This document shows, in pieces, positions 54,183 to 64,000 of a stretch of 64,000 nucleotides of DNA. Both the position numbers and the translations under genes were made by a program. The stretch is from NCBI RefSeq assembly GCF_035222485.1, contig NC_085923.1, forward strand, positions 3,596,001 through 3,660,000. The letters run 5' to 3'. The first letter of the stretch is position 1. Each line of letters opens with the position of its first letter. The stretch is from Podospora pseudoanserina. Lineage: Eukaryota; Ascomycota; Sordariomycetes; Sordariales; Podosporaceae. The notes under the pieces were generated by a model that saw nothing but the letters and a program-made list of their open reading frames with translations, was not told the DNA's origin and ran no database searches.

Positions 54183-56609
54183 ATGACCACGATAACTGTT
54201 GCACTGGCACCGGTGGTTGACCAGGAGCAGCACTCTGGGCTAGAAGAGCCCTGTGAAGAGGAAAAGCAACGACAGGAAGAAGACTTTTATGAGGTGGACG
54301 AGGCTAATAAGCAGGAAAACCCCAATAAGAAAGAGGGACCCTGTGATGAAGAGTCGTGTGAAGAGGAAGACCCAGAGAAGAAACAGAGAGAAAAGAGGGA
54401 ACAGAGGGAAAAGAAGAGACAGGAGCCTGACTGGGGTCCCGTATTCGACCGTCGATATTACGGTTTATCAACACTATTTGAACACCCAACCGACGAACCT
54501 TCTGGCCTCTTGCCTGCACAGACAACCTTTCAATACAAACCTTTGGACCCATCCAAACAAGAATTCAGATGGATCTCTCTCCTACCGGCCGAGTTCGAAG
54601 ACGACATCGTCATCTCGATAGTACACGAGGAGTTTGCTATTGCGCCTGAGGTAGATTACATCGCGTTATCCTACGTCTGGGGCTCTCAGGAAAACCCACA
54701 GCCTGTCTTCGTCCAAGACTGCTGGGCACCGAACTATGAAGAGGTTGACCCTAACCACAACATCATCATGGTGACGCAAAATCTCGAGATCGCACTCCGA
54801 CACCTCAGGGACACAGAGGAATGGATATCCATGTGGATTGACGCCATATGCATTGACCAGCAAAATGTAGCGGAACGTAGCCATCAAGTGGCGTTTATGG
54901 GTGAAATCTACCGCAAGGCCGCCAAGACATATGTATGGGTTGGTCCATTCGCAGATGACAGCGACGAGGCGATGGAATGGGTCGACCTGATCGGTGGTAG
55001 CATAAATGTCGATTGGGGCGATGAGATGATGAAGACCACCGACTTGTTGGAGAAGACAAAGTACGCGCCCATGGCAGATGCATCGGTACCCTATGAATTT
55101 GAATGGCCCTGGCCGTTATTGAACCTGTGTCACTTCACCAACAGGGAGTACTTCACAAGGCTATGGGTACGACAGGAAGTAAAACTGTCACAGAACAAAG
55201 TGCTTGTCTGCGGGTTTAAGCAGCTCGATTGGCACTTTTTCGCGACTTTTGCCCGCTGGATGGCAGTGAAACCCTACACCTGCGTGGATGAATATGGAGT
55301 ATGGACCCAGGAGATGGAAAAGAAGTATAAGGCGGGCAGCGAGTTGGTCTCTAACATTTGTGCGAAGCTGTATGATGGTGCCTTCTTGTCCTTTGATCGG
55401 CTTCGGTTCGATAACAGCAAGCTGAACTGGAAAGATCCCAGGGACGCAATCTACGCCAACCTGGGCCTGCTCCCACCCGAGTACCGCCAGTTGGGAATCA
55501 AGCCGGACTACGACAAAAACCCGGCGGCTATCTTCACCGATTTTGCGGTTCGAGTGGCCACCAAGCTTCGGAGTCTGGGGTTCCTCGAATCCTGTGATCG
55601 CTCTGCCATTGAATTGGACAGCCTCCCTAGCTGGGTCCCTGACTGGTCATCGCCCATGAGGATGGCGGCGGATTCAGAAAATATCTGGAGCGCCTCTGCT
55701 TGGATATCGGCCCAGGTCGAATACGTGGGTGATGGCGTGTTGACGGCCAACGGTGTACCAATCTCAGAAGTTCAAAGGATTGACCGCTGGGAGGATGAAA
55801 GATCTTACGATGGCCAGCCCTACATGGTATTCGACTGCATCCGGTCCTGGTGCAAGCATGTACCTGACAACTATGATGAACAAGAATGGTTCTTGCCAGG
55901 CACCGGTCTGACGTGGTTGGAGGCCTGGTGTAGGCTTTTCCTGTATGGCAATCTCAGCGAAGTTTTCGAGGCTGGGCAAGAGACAATGGTTCACAGACCT
56001 GACTTGTTCTCGTTACAAGAAGCCAAAGAACTCATGCTCATCATTTGGAAAGCACGGTCCTTCCACGAGATATGGTGTCTCTATGATCCGACATGGCAAC
56101 GCATGGAGAGGTTCCTGTCCAAGATTGGCGACAGGATGAAAGGCAGATCTGTTTTTCGGACAGTAGATCGGGATATTGGAGTAGCATCTTCCTCGGTAAA
56201 GGCTGGCGATTTGGTATGTGTGCTTTTGGGTTGTCAGGTGCCGGTTGTTTTGACACCTAAAGAAAGGGATGGTTCATCTCCCGACGAGCAGAATCAGTGG
56301 CAGGTATCAGGAAGCTGCTTCGTTGTTGGGTTGATGGATGGCGAAGCTATCACGGGAGCATTGCCAGAACACTACCGGACTGTCGACTGGAGATATCGCA
56401 AGGATGTGCTTCCCGAAAATAAAATCAATAAGTTTCGTTCTGGTCTGCGTAATGACGAATACAGAACACTGGAAACCGATCCGTCACAAGTTTTAGAGGA
56501 ATGTGGTATCCCCTGTATTAGATACGAAAGGGAACCACACCTGCTCGAGGTCTCACCAGATGCGTTGCGGGATGTAGGGATAAATCTGCAGCAATTTACG
56601 CTCGTTTAA
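54183..56609 (+). CDS. HET-domain (heterokaryon incompatibility) protein
   Basis: A single exon of 808 aa. Residues of about 20-85 are an unusual, highly charged stretch of Glu, Lys and Arg (EEDPEKKQREKREQREKKRQE). The HET domain follows at about 125-330, with its three conserved blocks: DYIALSYVWGS (162-168), MWIDAICIDQQNVAERSHQVAFMGEIYRKA (from 217) and YVWVGPFADDSDEAMEWV. It continues to NREYFTRLWVRQEVKLSQNKVLVCGF and DPRDAIYANLGLLP. The C-terminal part (RTVDRDIGVASSSVKAGDLVCVLLGCQVPVVL, then an immunity-type ending) is that commonly seen after HET domains. HET domains are related to TIR domains and trigger cell death in non-self recognition. No NACHT, WD40 or TPR sensor part is fused, so a partner may be needed. 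Confidence 0.92.
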   Translation: MTTITVALAPVVDQEQHSGLEEPCEEEKQRQEEDFYEVDEANKQENPNKKEGPCDEESCEEEDPEKKQREKREQREKKRQEPDWGPVFDRRYYGLSTLFEHPTDEPSGLLPAQTTFQYKPLDPSKQEFRWISLLPAEFEDDIVISIVHEEFAIAPEVDYIALSYVWGSQENPQPVFVQDCWAPNYEEVDPNHNIIMVTQNLEIALRHLRDTEEWISMWIDAICIDQQNVAERSHQVAFMGEIYRKAAKTYVWVGPFADDSDEAMEWVDLIGGSINVDWGDEMMKTTDLLEKTKYAPMADASVPYEFEWPWPLLNLCHFTNREYFTRLWVRQEVKLSQNKVLVCGFKQLDWHFFATFARWMAVKPYTCVDEYGVWTQEMEKKYKAGSELVSNICAKLYDGAFLSFDRLRFDNSKLNWKDPRDAIYANLGLLPPEYRQLGIKPDYDKNPAAIFTDFAVRVATKLRSLGFLESCDRSAIELDSLPSWVPDWSSPMRMAADSENIWSASAWISAQVEYVGDGVLTANGVPISEVQRIDRWEDERSYDGQPYMVFDCIRSWCKHVPDNYDEQEWFLPGTGLTWLEAWCRLFLYGNLSEVFEAGQETMVHRPDLFSLQEAKELMLIIWKARSFHEIWCLYDPTWQRMERFLSKIGDRMKGRSVFRTVDRDIGVASSSVKAGDLVCVLLGCQVPVVLTPKERDGSSPDEQNQWQVSGSCFVVGLMDGEAITGALPEHYRTVDWRYRKDVLPENKINKFRSGLRNDEYRTLETDPSQVLEECGIPCIRYEREPHLLEVSPDALRDVGINLQQFTLV

Positions 56610-56866
56610 GGAGCTAGCTACCTTCGATCTGATCTTAACAACAATGGAATCGATGCAAATAAGCTTTTAGTTGTAAATGATGAACTATATAGTATGTTAA
56701 GCAACATAGCTTGCCTTAGTCAGAACGTCTAAATAAAAATGGGCGAGGTATCGAAAACAACGCGCACAAATGGGTCTCATAATGCCCCTCTATCTCATCT
56801 CATCCTACGAACACTGGGGACGTTGGTATGAATGCCCCGAAACCGCCCCGGTCTCCTGTCCAAAAC

Positions 56867-58880
56867 CTATATCCCGCAACTCGTCACCTGCAACCTCACG
56901 TCAACATAGCATCTATTCATCACCGAGCATTGCCTTCCTGCTCCAACTACGAACACTCCCCCGGCTCCAATCACAAACTCCTCGCCGCCCTCCTCGCTGC
57001 TTCTTCCCTTCTTTAAACAGCACCTTCAATTTCCCAGCCGCAAGCATGCACACCCGAGTCTTGGTTTTGTCTGCGGCAAAGACATGGCTCGTGCCGGAAG
57101 CGATATTCAAGACCTGAATCGACAAGTTCTCATGTCCCGGAATAGCAACCTGCTTCGAGAGGTACGAGCTGGAAAAAGTGTGTTGAGCATGCGGGCCACC
57201 GACCTCCCATTCTTCCATTTCAAGGTCGCTTTGAGGTATGGGCCTGGCACCGGGTATCACGATGGCGGAACTTTCTGCTTGCTGTTGCTGTGTGATCCTC
57301 AAGGTTACAAGGCGGGAGCGCTTGGCCGCAGGTCCTTCCAGGTATGAATCCTCTTCCTCTTCTGTATCATCTCAGGTTCTTTTGCCCTGGCCAACATCAT
57401 CTTCAGGGATGTCTTCCATGCCGCCATTTTCGCTTGAATCGGACTGTCGCCCGGATTGTTGTCGTCGAGCAGGTTTGGCATGCGACGGGACATTAGTACC
57501 TCTTGACCATCGTCGTCCACGGGCACCCACACGCATGTTTTGAAGTACGGGTAAGTCGGGACTTTGCGAAGGCTCATTTCTTCGGGTTTGTTCCAGCGGC
57601 CGCGGGATACAACATACGGGGCCTCCAGCGTGTTGCCCTTCCCCCCCCCCACCAACTCAACAACAGAAAACGTCACGTCGAGGTTATCGTTCAGCCCGAT
57701 GCCACGGTGGATGCGGATTGAAAAACGCCGACCGAGGTCATGGCATGCTTTGAAAAGATAGCGGCAGGACTGAATGGGGCAGATCCATGGCCGGTCGGCA
57801 ACTGCGCTGTCGAGTTGGTACCTGTTGGAAGTAAGGCACCATTTATATGGACGAGTTGTCCGTTGTTGTCTGGCCACATGGTATAGGGCCGGTTATCCTC
57901 GGTTGTCGTCAGACCTTCAGCGGGAACGGCAGGAGCCGCAAGAGGTGTTACAGCTATCTGTGAACGAGTAGAGGCGCGAGTTGAAGATGGGGGAGGGGAT
58001 GGGCTGTCCAGCGTGGACTCCTCTTCATCACGGGGAGCTAGCAAGCCCTGCCTCTGTATCAACTTTTTCGCGACACGGTCTCTAGCCCTCTGCACGCTCA
58101 GCTCAACCATGGGGTCGTCGGCGAGGCTGATGGGTTTCTTGGATACTAAAAGGGGTGGTTTCGCGTACCCGCCGTGAAGGATCCCGTCGCCTTTTGTAGC
58201 ACTGTCATATTTGCCAAGTTCGGAAAGGGTTCCATCCATATTGTCATTGAGACGAGATGCGCAGTGTGATATCTGAGTAGTTGGCATGCTTAGCCAGGGC
58301 CGACATGATTTCCAGTATCAGCCGCAAAGCCTACATTAAAATGCTTCCCTAGGCCAAAAAGAGCGTCAAATAGCTCTCTACAAGAGCGACTGGGACAAAT
58401 CCAGGGGAACTCGGGATGGTTAAACTGCTGGTAGCCCGGAGGAAGCATGCAACCTTTGGTGCCCACAGTCGCACCATTTTTATCTAGTATATGAATGTTA
58501 GCGAGGAATGCAGTACGGAGGTTTTAGGGGGAAGGGTAGCTCTCGCTGTTGAGAGCGGTATCAAACTCTCGTTGAATTTCTGGCGGAGGGACGTTGGACA
58601 ACCTCTTGGACGCCTTCTTGTCGCCCACGTGGATCGTTTCTTCAAGGTGCATAATCGAGGGCTCTTCACTGACGGGTGGCATCAGAGTGTCGAGTCTCAC
58701 TTTCGACAACTGGTGTGCGAGATGGAGGGGGGGAAAGCCCGCTGACTCCAGTTCGCCTCATTATGAAGGGTTTTCTCGGTGCCGGTGCAGGCGCCTCCTG
58801 AGACACAGCGCCATCTTTAGGCACTTGCATGGTTGGATCAGCTGGGTGGGGAAATTTGTTGTAACGAACAAAGCCATCTT
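56867..58880 (-). pseudogene. Decayed gene: two C2H2-like repeat units and a cupin-like C-terminus
   Basis: The 5' part reads GFVRYNKFPHPADPTMQVPKDG, then changes frame near 58700. Unit one is LDKNGATVGTKGCMLPPGYQQ and PWICPSRSCRELFDALFGLGKHFN. A good intron (58 nt, ending CTCAG) joins it to ISHCASRLNDNMDGTLSELGKY. Unit two reads NGALLPTG, then after a one-base shift near 57838 YQLDSAVADRPWICPIQSCRYLFKACHDLG...GLNDNLDVTF. More frame changes lie near 57330, before EMEEWEVGG...FSSSYL...VLNIASGTSHVFAADKTKTRVCMLAAGKLKV, and near 56990, before FVIGAGGVFVVGAGRQCSVMNRCYVDVRLQVTSC. The last two segments look like a cupin barrel similar to the C-terminal fold of CENP-C/Mif2. At least four breaks make this a pseudogene. 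Function of intact relatives is unknown to me. Confidence 0.65.
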
Positions 58881-59122
58881 GATGCTATTGGGTCGCTGGT
58901 CCATGTGGTCCATGCTCGGGCAAATCTCGCCAAAACCTTAACTTGACCTCAACCTCCATCATGACTAGAGATGGCGACTATGCCTTGCCTGCAAGAGCAT
59001 GAATGAAAATCTTGAACGAAACCACTGCCCTAGTGTGCCTTGTTAACAGACTTGGCTGCGCTGGGGGTAGGAGGCAAAGCCCCAGCCTCAATATAATCCA
59101 TCTGGCCAAACGCTGCCCTGAG

Positions 59123-59129
59123 TATATAT
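59123..59129 (+). promoter_or_regulatory. TATA box near the deoxyribosyltransferase-like gene
   Basis: TATATAT at only 27-33 nt before the ATG at 59156 but about 80-87 nt before the in-frame ATG at 59210, which favours the second start. Confidence 0.45.
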
Positions 59130-59155
59130 CTCGGCTGGATCTCACGACTTAAACC

Positions 59156-59701
59156 ATGGGCATTTCTCGCACATCTTCTTCGGGTGCAATGAATGTCGGA
59201 TATCTTAGCATGGCAACCCCATCACAAGCTCAGCTCATACAAGCCCCATCACGCCCATCCGTGACAGGCAAGAAAACCATCTTTTTGGCCGGCACAACCA
59301 CTCGAACTGATGGGCCAGAGTGGCGAGACACACTCTTCCACTCCATCGCACACCTCCCCATTACCGTGTTCAACCCCCTTCGACCGGACTGGGACAGCTC
59401 ATGGAAGGAAGACATCGACTTTGCGCCCTTCCGGGAACAGGTGGAATGGGAGTTTGACAGGTTGAACCAGGCCGATCTGGTGGTGGTGTATTTTGGGCCC
59501 CAGACAGACGCGCCCATCAGCCTGTTGGAGTTTGGGCTTTTTGCAAGGTCAGGCAAGTTGATTGTGTGCTGCCACAAGGATTACAGGAAGCGGGGGAATA
59601 TCGAGATTGTGTCGCAGAAGTTGGGTCTAAAGGTTTTGGATGCAGTTGGTGATCTTGTTGATGAGGTGATGCGAAAGCTGCAAGAGATGTTACAAATATG
59701 A
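59156..59701 (+). CDS. Nucleoside 2-deoxyribosyltransferase-like protein
   Basis: A single exon of 181 aa from 59156. An in-frame ATG at 59210 (MATPSQAQLIQAPS) gives 163 aa and suits both the TATA position and the family's usual start. Conserved blocks are KTIFLAGTT at the nucleotide-binding start, WRDTLFHSI, VFNPLRPDWDSSW, FREQVEWEFDRLNQADLVVVYF, PISLLEFGLFARSGKLIVCCHKDYRKRGNIEIV and a closing helix. This is the fungal/bacterial form of the nucleoside 2-deoxyribosyltransferase-like fold. The Glu in PISLLEFG is the expected catalytic residue. Enzymes of this fold exchange or remove bases from deoxynucleosides, and relatives occur in immune-type fusions. Standing alone near a HET gene, its role here is open. 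Confidence 0.85.
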   Translation: MGISRTSSSGAMNVGYLSMATPSQAQLIQAPSRPSVTGKKTIFLAGTTTRTDGPEWRDTLFHSIAHLPITVFNPLRPDWDSSWKEDIDFAPFREQVEWEFDRLNQADLVVVYFGPQTDAPISLLEFGLFARSGKLIVCCHKDYRKRGNIEIVSQKLGLKVLDAVGDLVDEVMRKLQEMLQI

Positions 59702-60056
59702 GAGAGCAGTATAAGAGGCAAATCCTTGTGTTTAAACTTTCTTCCTTTTCCTAATATGTTCTCAGTACTGCAAGTAGTAAACAATGTGTCTTGTCCTGCG
59801 TTCTCAGTGCCCGGGCAGGGTGTGGCTGGTGTGAGCTTGCCAGCTGAGTAGCTGCGCCACATTGTGGTGGGGAACAATCCAATGGCAGGTGCCCCGCCAA
59901 AGCGGTTTGAGATGTCGCAACACCACGGCTTTGACTCATCTTCAACCGGCCACGGTGACCTTTATTTCTATTCTACATCCAGACACTTGCGACGCAGCTA
60001 GACTGATTTGACCCCTCAGAGGTCATTCCAGAAACTGCAACTCTCCCAGGTCCTGC
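59702..60056. other. Intergenic, promoter of the cysteinyl-tRNA synthetase gene
   Basis: No gene-like frame or clear TATA element is seen. Confidence 0.4.
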
Positions 60057-62700
60057 ATGCGCTCCATCGCCGGCACACGACCATTTTTTTCTTCATTGAA
60101 GAAGTTGACGCCAATCGCCAGGCAACCCCCGAGGTACTTCCGGTTTTATTCACAGTCAAGGATGGCGTCTATCACAGTCCACAACTCTCTAAAGCCCGGT
60201 CCGCCGGTGCCCTTCGTACCCAAGACCGACGGCAAAATCTCGTGGTATGCTTGCGGGCCAACAACCTACGACCTCAGTCACTTGGGCCATGCCCGAAACT
60301 ATCTATCCAACGGTATAGTTGTTGCAAACATTTACCTTGATTAGCTTCTGAATCTAATCAAACTCTCAGACATCATTCGCCGTATATTCCAGGACTACTT
60401 CGGCTACGAAGTCAACTTTGTGATGAACTATACAGATGTCGACGACAAGATCATCATCAAAGGTACACTTGACCGTTATCCTTGTGTTTGAAACTAGAGC
60501 CTAATCTATCCATTTAGCCAGGAGACAGCGCTTGCTTGACTTGGAAAAAGAGAAGTCGTATACCCCCGAGCAGCTCCGAGAACTCGTCTCCAAGGCCTTC
60601 CAAGCGTATGCTCAAAGCAATCTTCCCCTCTTGGTAACCCAGGGTCAACCAGAGTTGGATGAGAACAACTACCAGGCGCGTAAAGATGCCGCGTACGGTC
60701 AGGTTCTTGCAGGAGGGACCCTCAGTGGAGAGGGTAGGCCAGGGGACGCCGAGGCCAAGATCAAGATGCACCTGAACAACATGGACTCGGCAGCCAAGTC
60801 CCTCCAGACTTCCTCCGGCTTTGACGGTGCTGAAGATATTCTGCTTCCCTATCTCGATTCTCTGTACAAAGAGACGATCGACACCAGCGATCAGACCATC
60901 TTCACTGACCTCACTCAGAGGATGGAAAAGGCCTTCAACGATGACATGGCAGCCTTGAATGTTCTGGAGCCTACCGCCGTCACGAGGGTAACTGAGTATG
61001 TGCCCCAGATTGTGTCCTTTGTCGAGCAAATCATTCAGAAGGGGTTTGCATATGAGGCCGACGGCTCAGTCTACTTTGATATTGGTGCCTTTGAGAAGGC
61101 TGGGAATACCTACGCAAGGCTGCGCCCGGAGAGCAGAAACGACAAGGCCCTGCAGGAGGAAGGAGAGGGCTCTCTGTCTAAGAGTTCAGGCGGCCAGAAA
61201 AAACGTGACGCCGATTTTGCACTGTGGAAGCGGAGCAAGCCCGGTGAGCCATACTGGCCCAGCCCCTGGGGTCAGGGGAGACCTGGCTGGCACATTGAAT
61301 GCTCCGTGATGGCCTCTGATAAGCTCGGCGACAACATGGATATCCATTCGGGTGGCATTGATCTTGCCTTCCCTCACCACGACAACGAGCTGGCTCAGAG
61401 CGAGGCCTTTTTCCACCAGTGCGGCAAGGGCGAGCACACATGGGTCAACTACTTTTTGCATATGGGTCACCTTTCAATTGCCGGCAGCAAGATGAGCAAA
61501 AGCTTGAAGAACTTTCAAACAATCCAAGACGCGCTGGCTACCACATACACAGCGCGAAACATGCGCATCGTCTTTTTGATGGGCCGATGGAATGATGGTG
61601 TGGAGATCTCGGGAGATATGCGCAAGCAGGCCGATAACTGGGAGAATACTGTCGACAACTTCTTCACCAATATCAAGGCCAAGCTTGCCGAGGTTGATGC
61701 GCCAACCGATGGTGTCAAGTACCTGTCTCTCACAGGCGCCGGAAACAGTCTCATTGAGGACATCGAGCAAGCGAAGAAGGACCTCGATGCGGCACTTCGC
61801 AATTCCTTTGACACTCCTGGTGCCATGCAAGTGATCCTGCGCCTGGTCCGCAACGCCAACATCTACATGAACGACAAGGCAAAGTCATCCAATCTTCAGC
61901 CTGTCGAGGCGGCGGCCCGCTGGGTGACAAAGATCGTAGGTATCTTTGGCCTGGACGCTACCGCAAAGCCACCTTACGATGGCCTCGGCTGGGGGTCATC
62001 TTCTGCTACCGCTGCGGCTGACGTCGACCCCCAAACAGCGATCAAGCCCTACGCTGCTGCGTACGAGAAGGTTAAAGCTGATGTTCAATCGCTTCACCTC
62101 TCTGCCTCTTCGATTCAATCTGCTCTCGAGCACTCCCCAGACGCCGAGTTTGCCGAAGTAGAGAAGAGTGGCGAGAAGGACGTGGAGAAGCTGGCGCTGC
62201 CATATCTTCGTGCCACTTCCCGTCTCCGCGATGAGCTACGGGCCGTCGCCCCAACCCTTGCTTCAGAGCCTCAAATAAAGCAGGCTGTTCTCGCCCTCAG
62301 TGACCGTATCCGCGACTATGACTTGACCGACCTTGGCGTACAGCTCGATGATCAAACCGATAAGCCCAGTCTCATCAAGTTTGTGCCTGCTGCCAAACTT
62401 ATCGCTGCGAGAGAGGAGAAAGCGTCCCAGCTTGCTGAGAAGGCTAAGCAAAAGGAGGAGGCCCGGAAGGCTAGAGAGAAGGCCGAGGAGGAGAAGTGGA
62501 CCAAGGCCAAGGTGGCCCCGCAAGACATGTTCAAGGACGACCCCAAATATACCGAGTGGGATGCTGACGGTCTGCCAACAAAGCTGGCCGAGGGGGGTGA
62601 GTCAGTGCCCAAGAGCCAGGCCAAAAAGTTGAAGAAGGACTGGGACAGGCAGAAGAAACTGCACGAAGAGTATCTTGCCAAGTTTGGAGGCAAGGCGTGA
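60057..62700 (+). CDS. Cysteinyl-tRNA synthetase, probably dual-targeted
   Basis: Three exons (60057..60312, 60370..60462, 60518..62700) give 843 aa; the introns are 57 and 55 nt. Class I signatures are [11 protein letters not shown] (HIGH motif) and [11 protein letters not shown] (KMSKS motif). Zinc-site parts are [18 protein letters not shown] and [10 protein letters not shown]. The [10 protein letters not shown] block and a Lys/Glu-rich C-terminal extension typical of eukaryotic enzymes are present. The ATG at 60057 adds 35 residues, [17 protein letters not shown] through FRFYSQSR, rich in Arg, Ser and aromatics and free of acidic residues, as in mitochondrial presequences. The next ATG at 60162 (MASITVHNS) would give the 808-aa cytosolic form. 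One gene probably serves both compartments through alternate starts. It charges tRNA-Cys. Confidence 0.93.
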
Positions 62701-62954
62701 GTCAGCTATCAGCTGCAGTTTAGACGACTAGGTATCTTGCCTACTTTTCGGGGTGAAATAGAAAACTCATGTTGTCGCTGTTAGCTGCCTTGAAATAGTG
62801 AATCGAGCCGACGTACAATCGAAATCAAAGTTGGAATACAAACTCGCCCCTAAGCCCTGAACGCCGCGCATGCTCTAAAGGAACCCAACCCAGCCGTCTA
62901 TCTCTCCTCGCCAAGTCTTATGTACACTGCTATATCAATGACGATAACCCGCAA

Positions 62955-64000
62955 CTACATGATAAACCCCACCACCAAAGCTCCCACAACAGCTTTCCAT
63001 ACATCGATTTTGAGAGAATAAGCCTTGGACTGTCCGGTTGGGTTGATCCCCAGCGGGCCCGTCCCGCTCACCCTTGTGGCTACTGGGCCGGGCCCGATAT
63101 CGATACCTGTGGGTCCCACACCGGTGAAGGTCGCCGTAGGGCCACGTTCAGCAGTGACATCCAGATTATTGTTCCCAGACGTCGGTCTTGGAGGCGGTGC
63201 CGTGCACCTGCCTGTCGCACTGGGCACAGCATCTGGCCCCGTGCTGATGGCAATGATGTTGCTTCCGCAATTCGCCGCCTGAGCCAGGTGCAAGTTTCTG
63301 TTGTCTTGATCAAACACCACGTAGGCCGCTCGCAGGAAGGTGTCTCCCAGCACCGGCTCCCCGTCGTCATCTGGGAGCACGCCCAGCACGCAGTACCCCT
63401 GAACGTGCCAGATGAAATCGTTGAAGGGCACGTTGATCACTTTATCCCCAAAGTAAAAGTCAATGGAGCCTTCCAGATCAGCAACATTGCAGTCGAGGAA
63501 ATAGAAACCGGTCGAGGGGTCGTATTGGGTGTCTGCGAAGCTGGAGGCGAAGGCTTGGTAGATTCGTCGGGGAAGTCGGCTGAGTGTTCCGCCCGAATCG
63601 AGGAAAACAGGGACTTCAAGCTCTTGTGATCTTTCAACTAGACCGTCGGGGTATGTTAGTCCCACGCCGCTCATGGTGACATAGTATCTGTCCGCTCCCC
63701 TTGGAGTTTGGTTCTGAGGCAGCATAGGGAGTTTGGCTAGAGATCCGATGTATTTTCCAGTGTCCACGCCGCCAAAGATGAGCGCTCCCTCGGGGGAGTC
63801 GACGGTTCTAAGATCCATGCTGAAGGCTCGCGAGTTGATCAACTTTTGGTCTTTCATCGTGTCGAGAATGTAAGGATACTCGTTGACTCCTCGAATAGGG
63901 GGCGAGAGGCCAAGGATTCCCAGGGGGATGTCGTGGGACTCGAGGGCTACGCCGATGACCTGGTTTCTAACCGTGGCCCCTGTCATGTGGAAGATCAACA
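62955..64000 (-). CDS. Pepsin-type aspartic protease, GPI-like tail, 5' end outside the window
   Basis: The open frame runs from the window edge to a stop at 62955, so the N-terminus and first catalytic Asp are missing. Seen are GILGLSPPIRG (flap-side GLG motif), RAFSMDLRTVDSPEGALIFGGVDTGKYIGSL, and the second catalytic Asp in VFLDSGGTLSRLPRRIYQAF. GYCVLGVLPDDDGEPVLGDTFLRAAYVVFDQDNRNLHLA closes the domain. A long Pro/Thr/Gly linker and a C-terminal hydrophobic segment (VWKAVVGALVVGFIM) suggest a GPI anchor, as in yapsins and fungal OpsB-type proteases. It would act at the wall or plasma membrane. Its 3' end faces that of the tRNA synthetase gene across 254 bp. Confidence 0.9.
   Translation of the reverse strand, partial: LIFHMTGATVRNQVIGVALESHDIPLGILGLSPPIRGVNEYPYILDTMKDQKLINSRAFSMDLRTVDSPEGALIFGGVDTGKYIGSLAKLPMLPQNQTPRGADRYYVTMSGVGLTYPDGLVERSQELEVPVFLDSGGTLSRLPRRIYQAFASSFADTQYDPSTGFYFLDCNVADLEGSIDFYFGDKVINVPFNDFIWHVQGYCVLGVLPDDDGEPVLGDTFLRAAYVVFDQDNRNLHLAQAANCGSNIIAISTGPDAVPSATGRCTAPPPRPTSGNNNLDVTAERGPTATFTGVGPTGIDIGPGPVATRVSGTGPLGINPTGQSKAYSLKIDVWKAVVGALVVGFIM

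Overview
The window reads as nuclear DNA of a filamentous ascomycete, most likely a Sordariomycete of the Sordariales type. Genes are separated and lie on both strands. Introns are short (about 50-80 nt, GTRNGY donors, CTAAC-like branch points, YAG acceptors). The gene content is typically fungal: a HET-domain protein, a CTR copper transporter, a Cip1-like protein, AA11 and AA12 redox enzymes, GH55, a DUF3716-type protein and NmrA. No mobile elements, rRNA or tRNA genes, or CRISPR arrays were recognised.

Layout. At 0-8.5 kb lie the 5' end of an unknown gene, a cip1-like secreted protein, an NmrA-like protein, and a very large (about 1,599 aa) fusion of an indoleamine-2,3-dioxygenase-like heme domain, a P450-reductase-like FAD/NAD module and cytochrome b5. 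At 9.6-11.2 kb is a broken family gene. At 12.8-24.4 kb are a GH55 glucanase, a DUF3716-type gene with four exons, a small secreted Cys-rich protein, an arylamine N-acetyltransferase, an AA12-type quinoprotein with a GPI-like tail, and a single-pass membrane protein whose frame is broken at a C run. A 917-aa disordered protein (24.8-27.6 kb) and a 3.3-kb gene-free stretch follow.

At 30.9-36.9 kb are a secreted endonuclease/exonuclease/phosphatase-type nuclease, an unknown 307-aa protein, a Gfo/Idh/MocA oxidoreductase and a second small secreted protein with three exons. At 37.4-40.5 kb two host genes are broken next to each other: a multi-pass membrane protein and an alpha/beta hydrolase. At 41-44 kb an AA11 polysaccharide monooxygenase with repeat linkers faces a medium-chain reductase. 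At 44.8-47.6 kb are a broken F-box-like gene and a CTR copper transporter.

At 48.9-53.8 kb are housekeeping-type genes: a Lys/Glu-rich coiled-coil protein, the GPI transamidase subunit Gpi16/PIG-T and the U1 snRNP factor Luc7. The last two diverge from a shared 466-bp promoter. At 54.2-59.7 kb are a HET-domain protein, a decayed gene encoding C2H2-like repeats plus a cupin-like end, and a nucleoside 2-deoxyribosyltransferase-like protein. At 60-64 kb are cysteinyl-tRNA synthetase, with two candidate starts that fit mitochondrial and cytosolic forms, and the 3' part of a GPI-anchored aspartic protease.

The window combines conserved housekeeping genes with a secreted biomass-attacking set (Cip1, GH55, AA12, AA11, nuclease, protease). 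It also carries five host genes with interrupted reading frames beyond ordinary introns. The most striking protein is the self-contained dioxygenase/reductase/b5 fusion at 3.5-8.5 kb.
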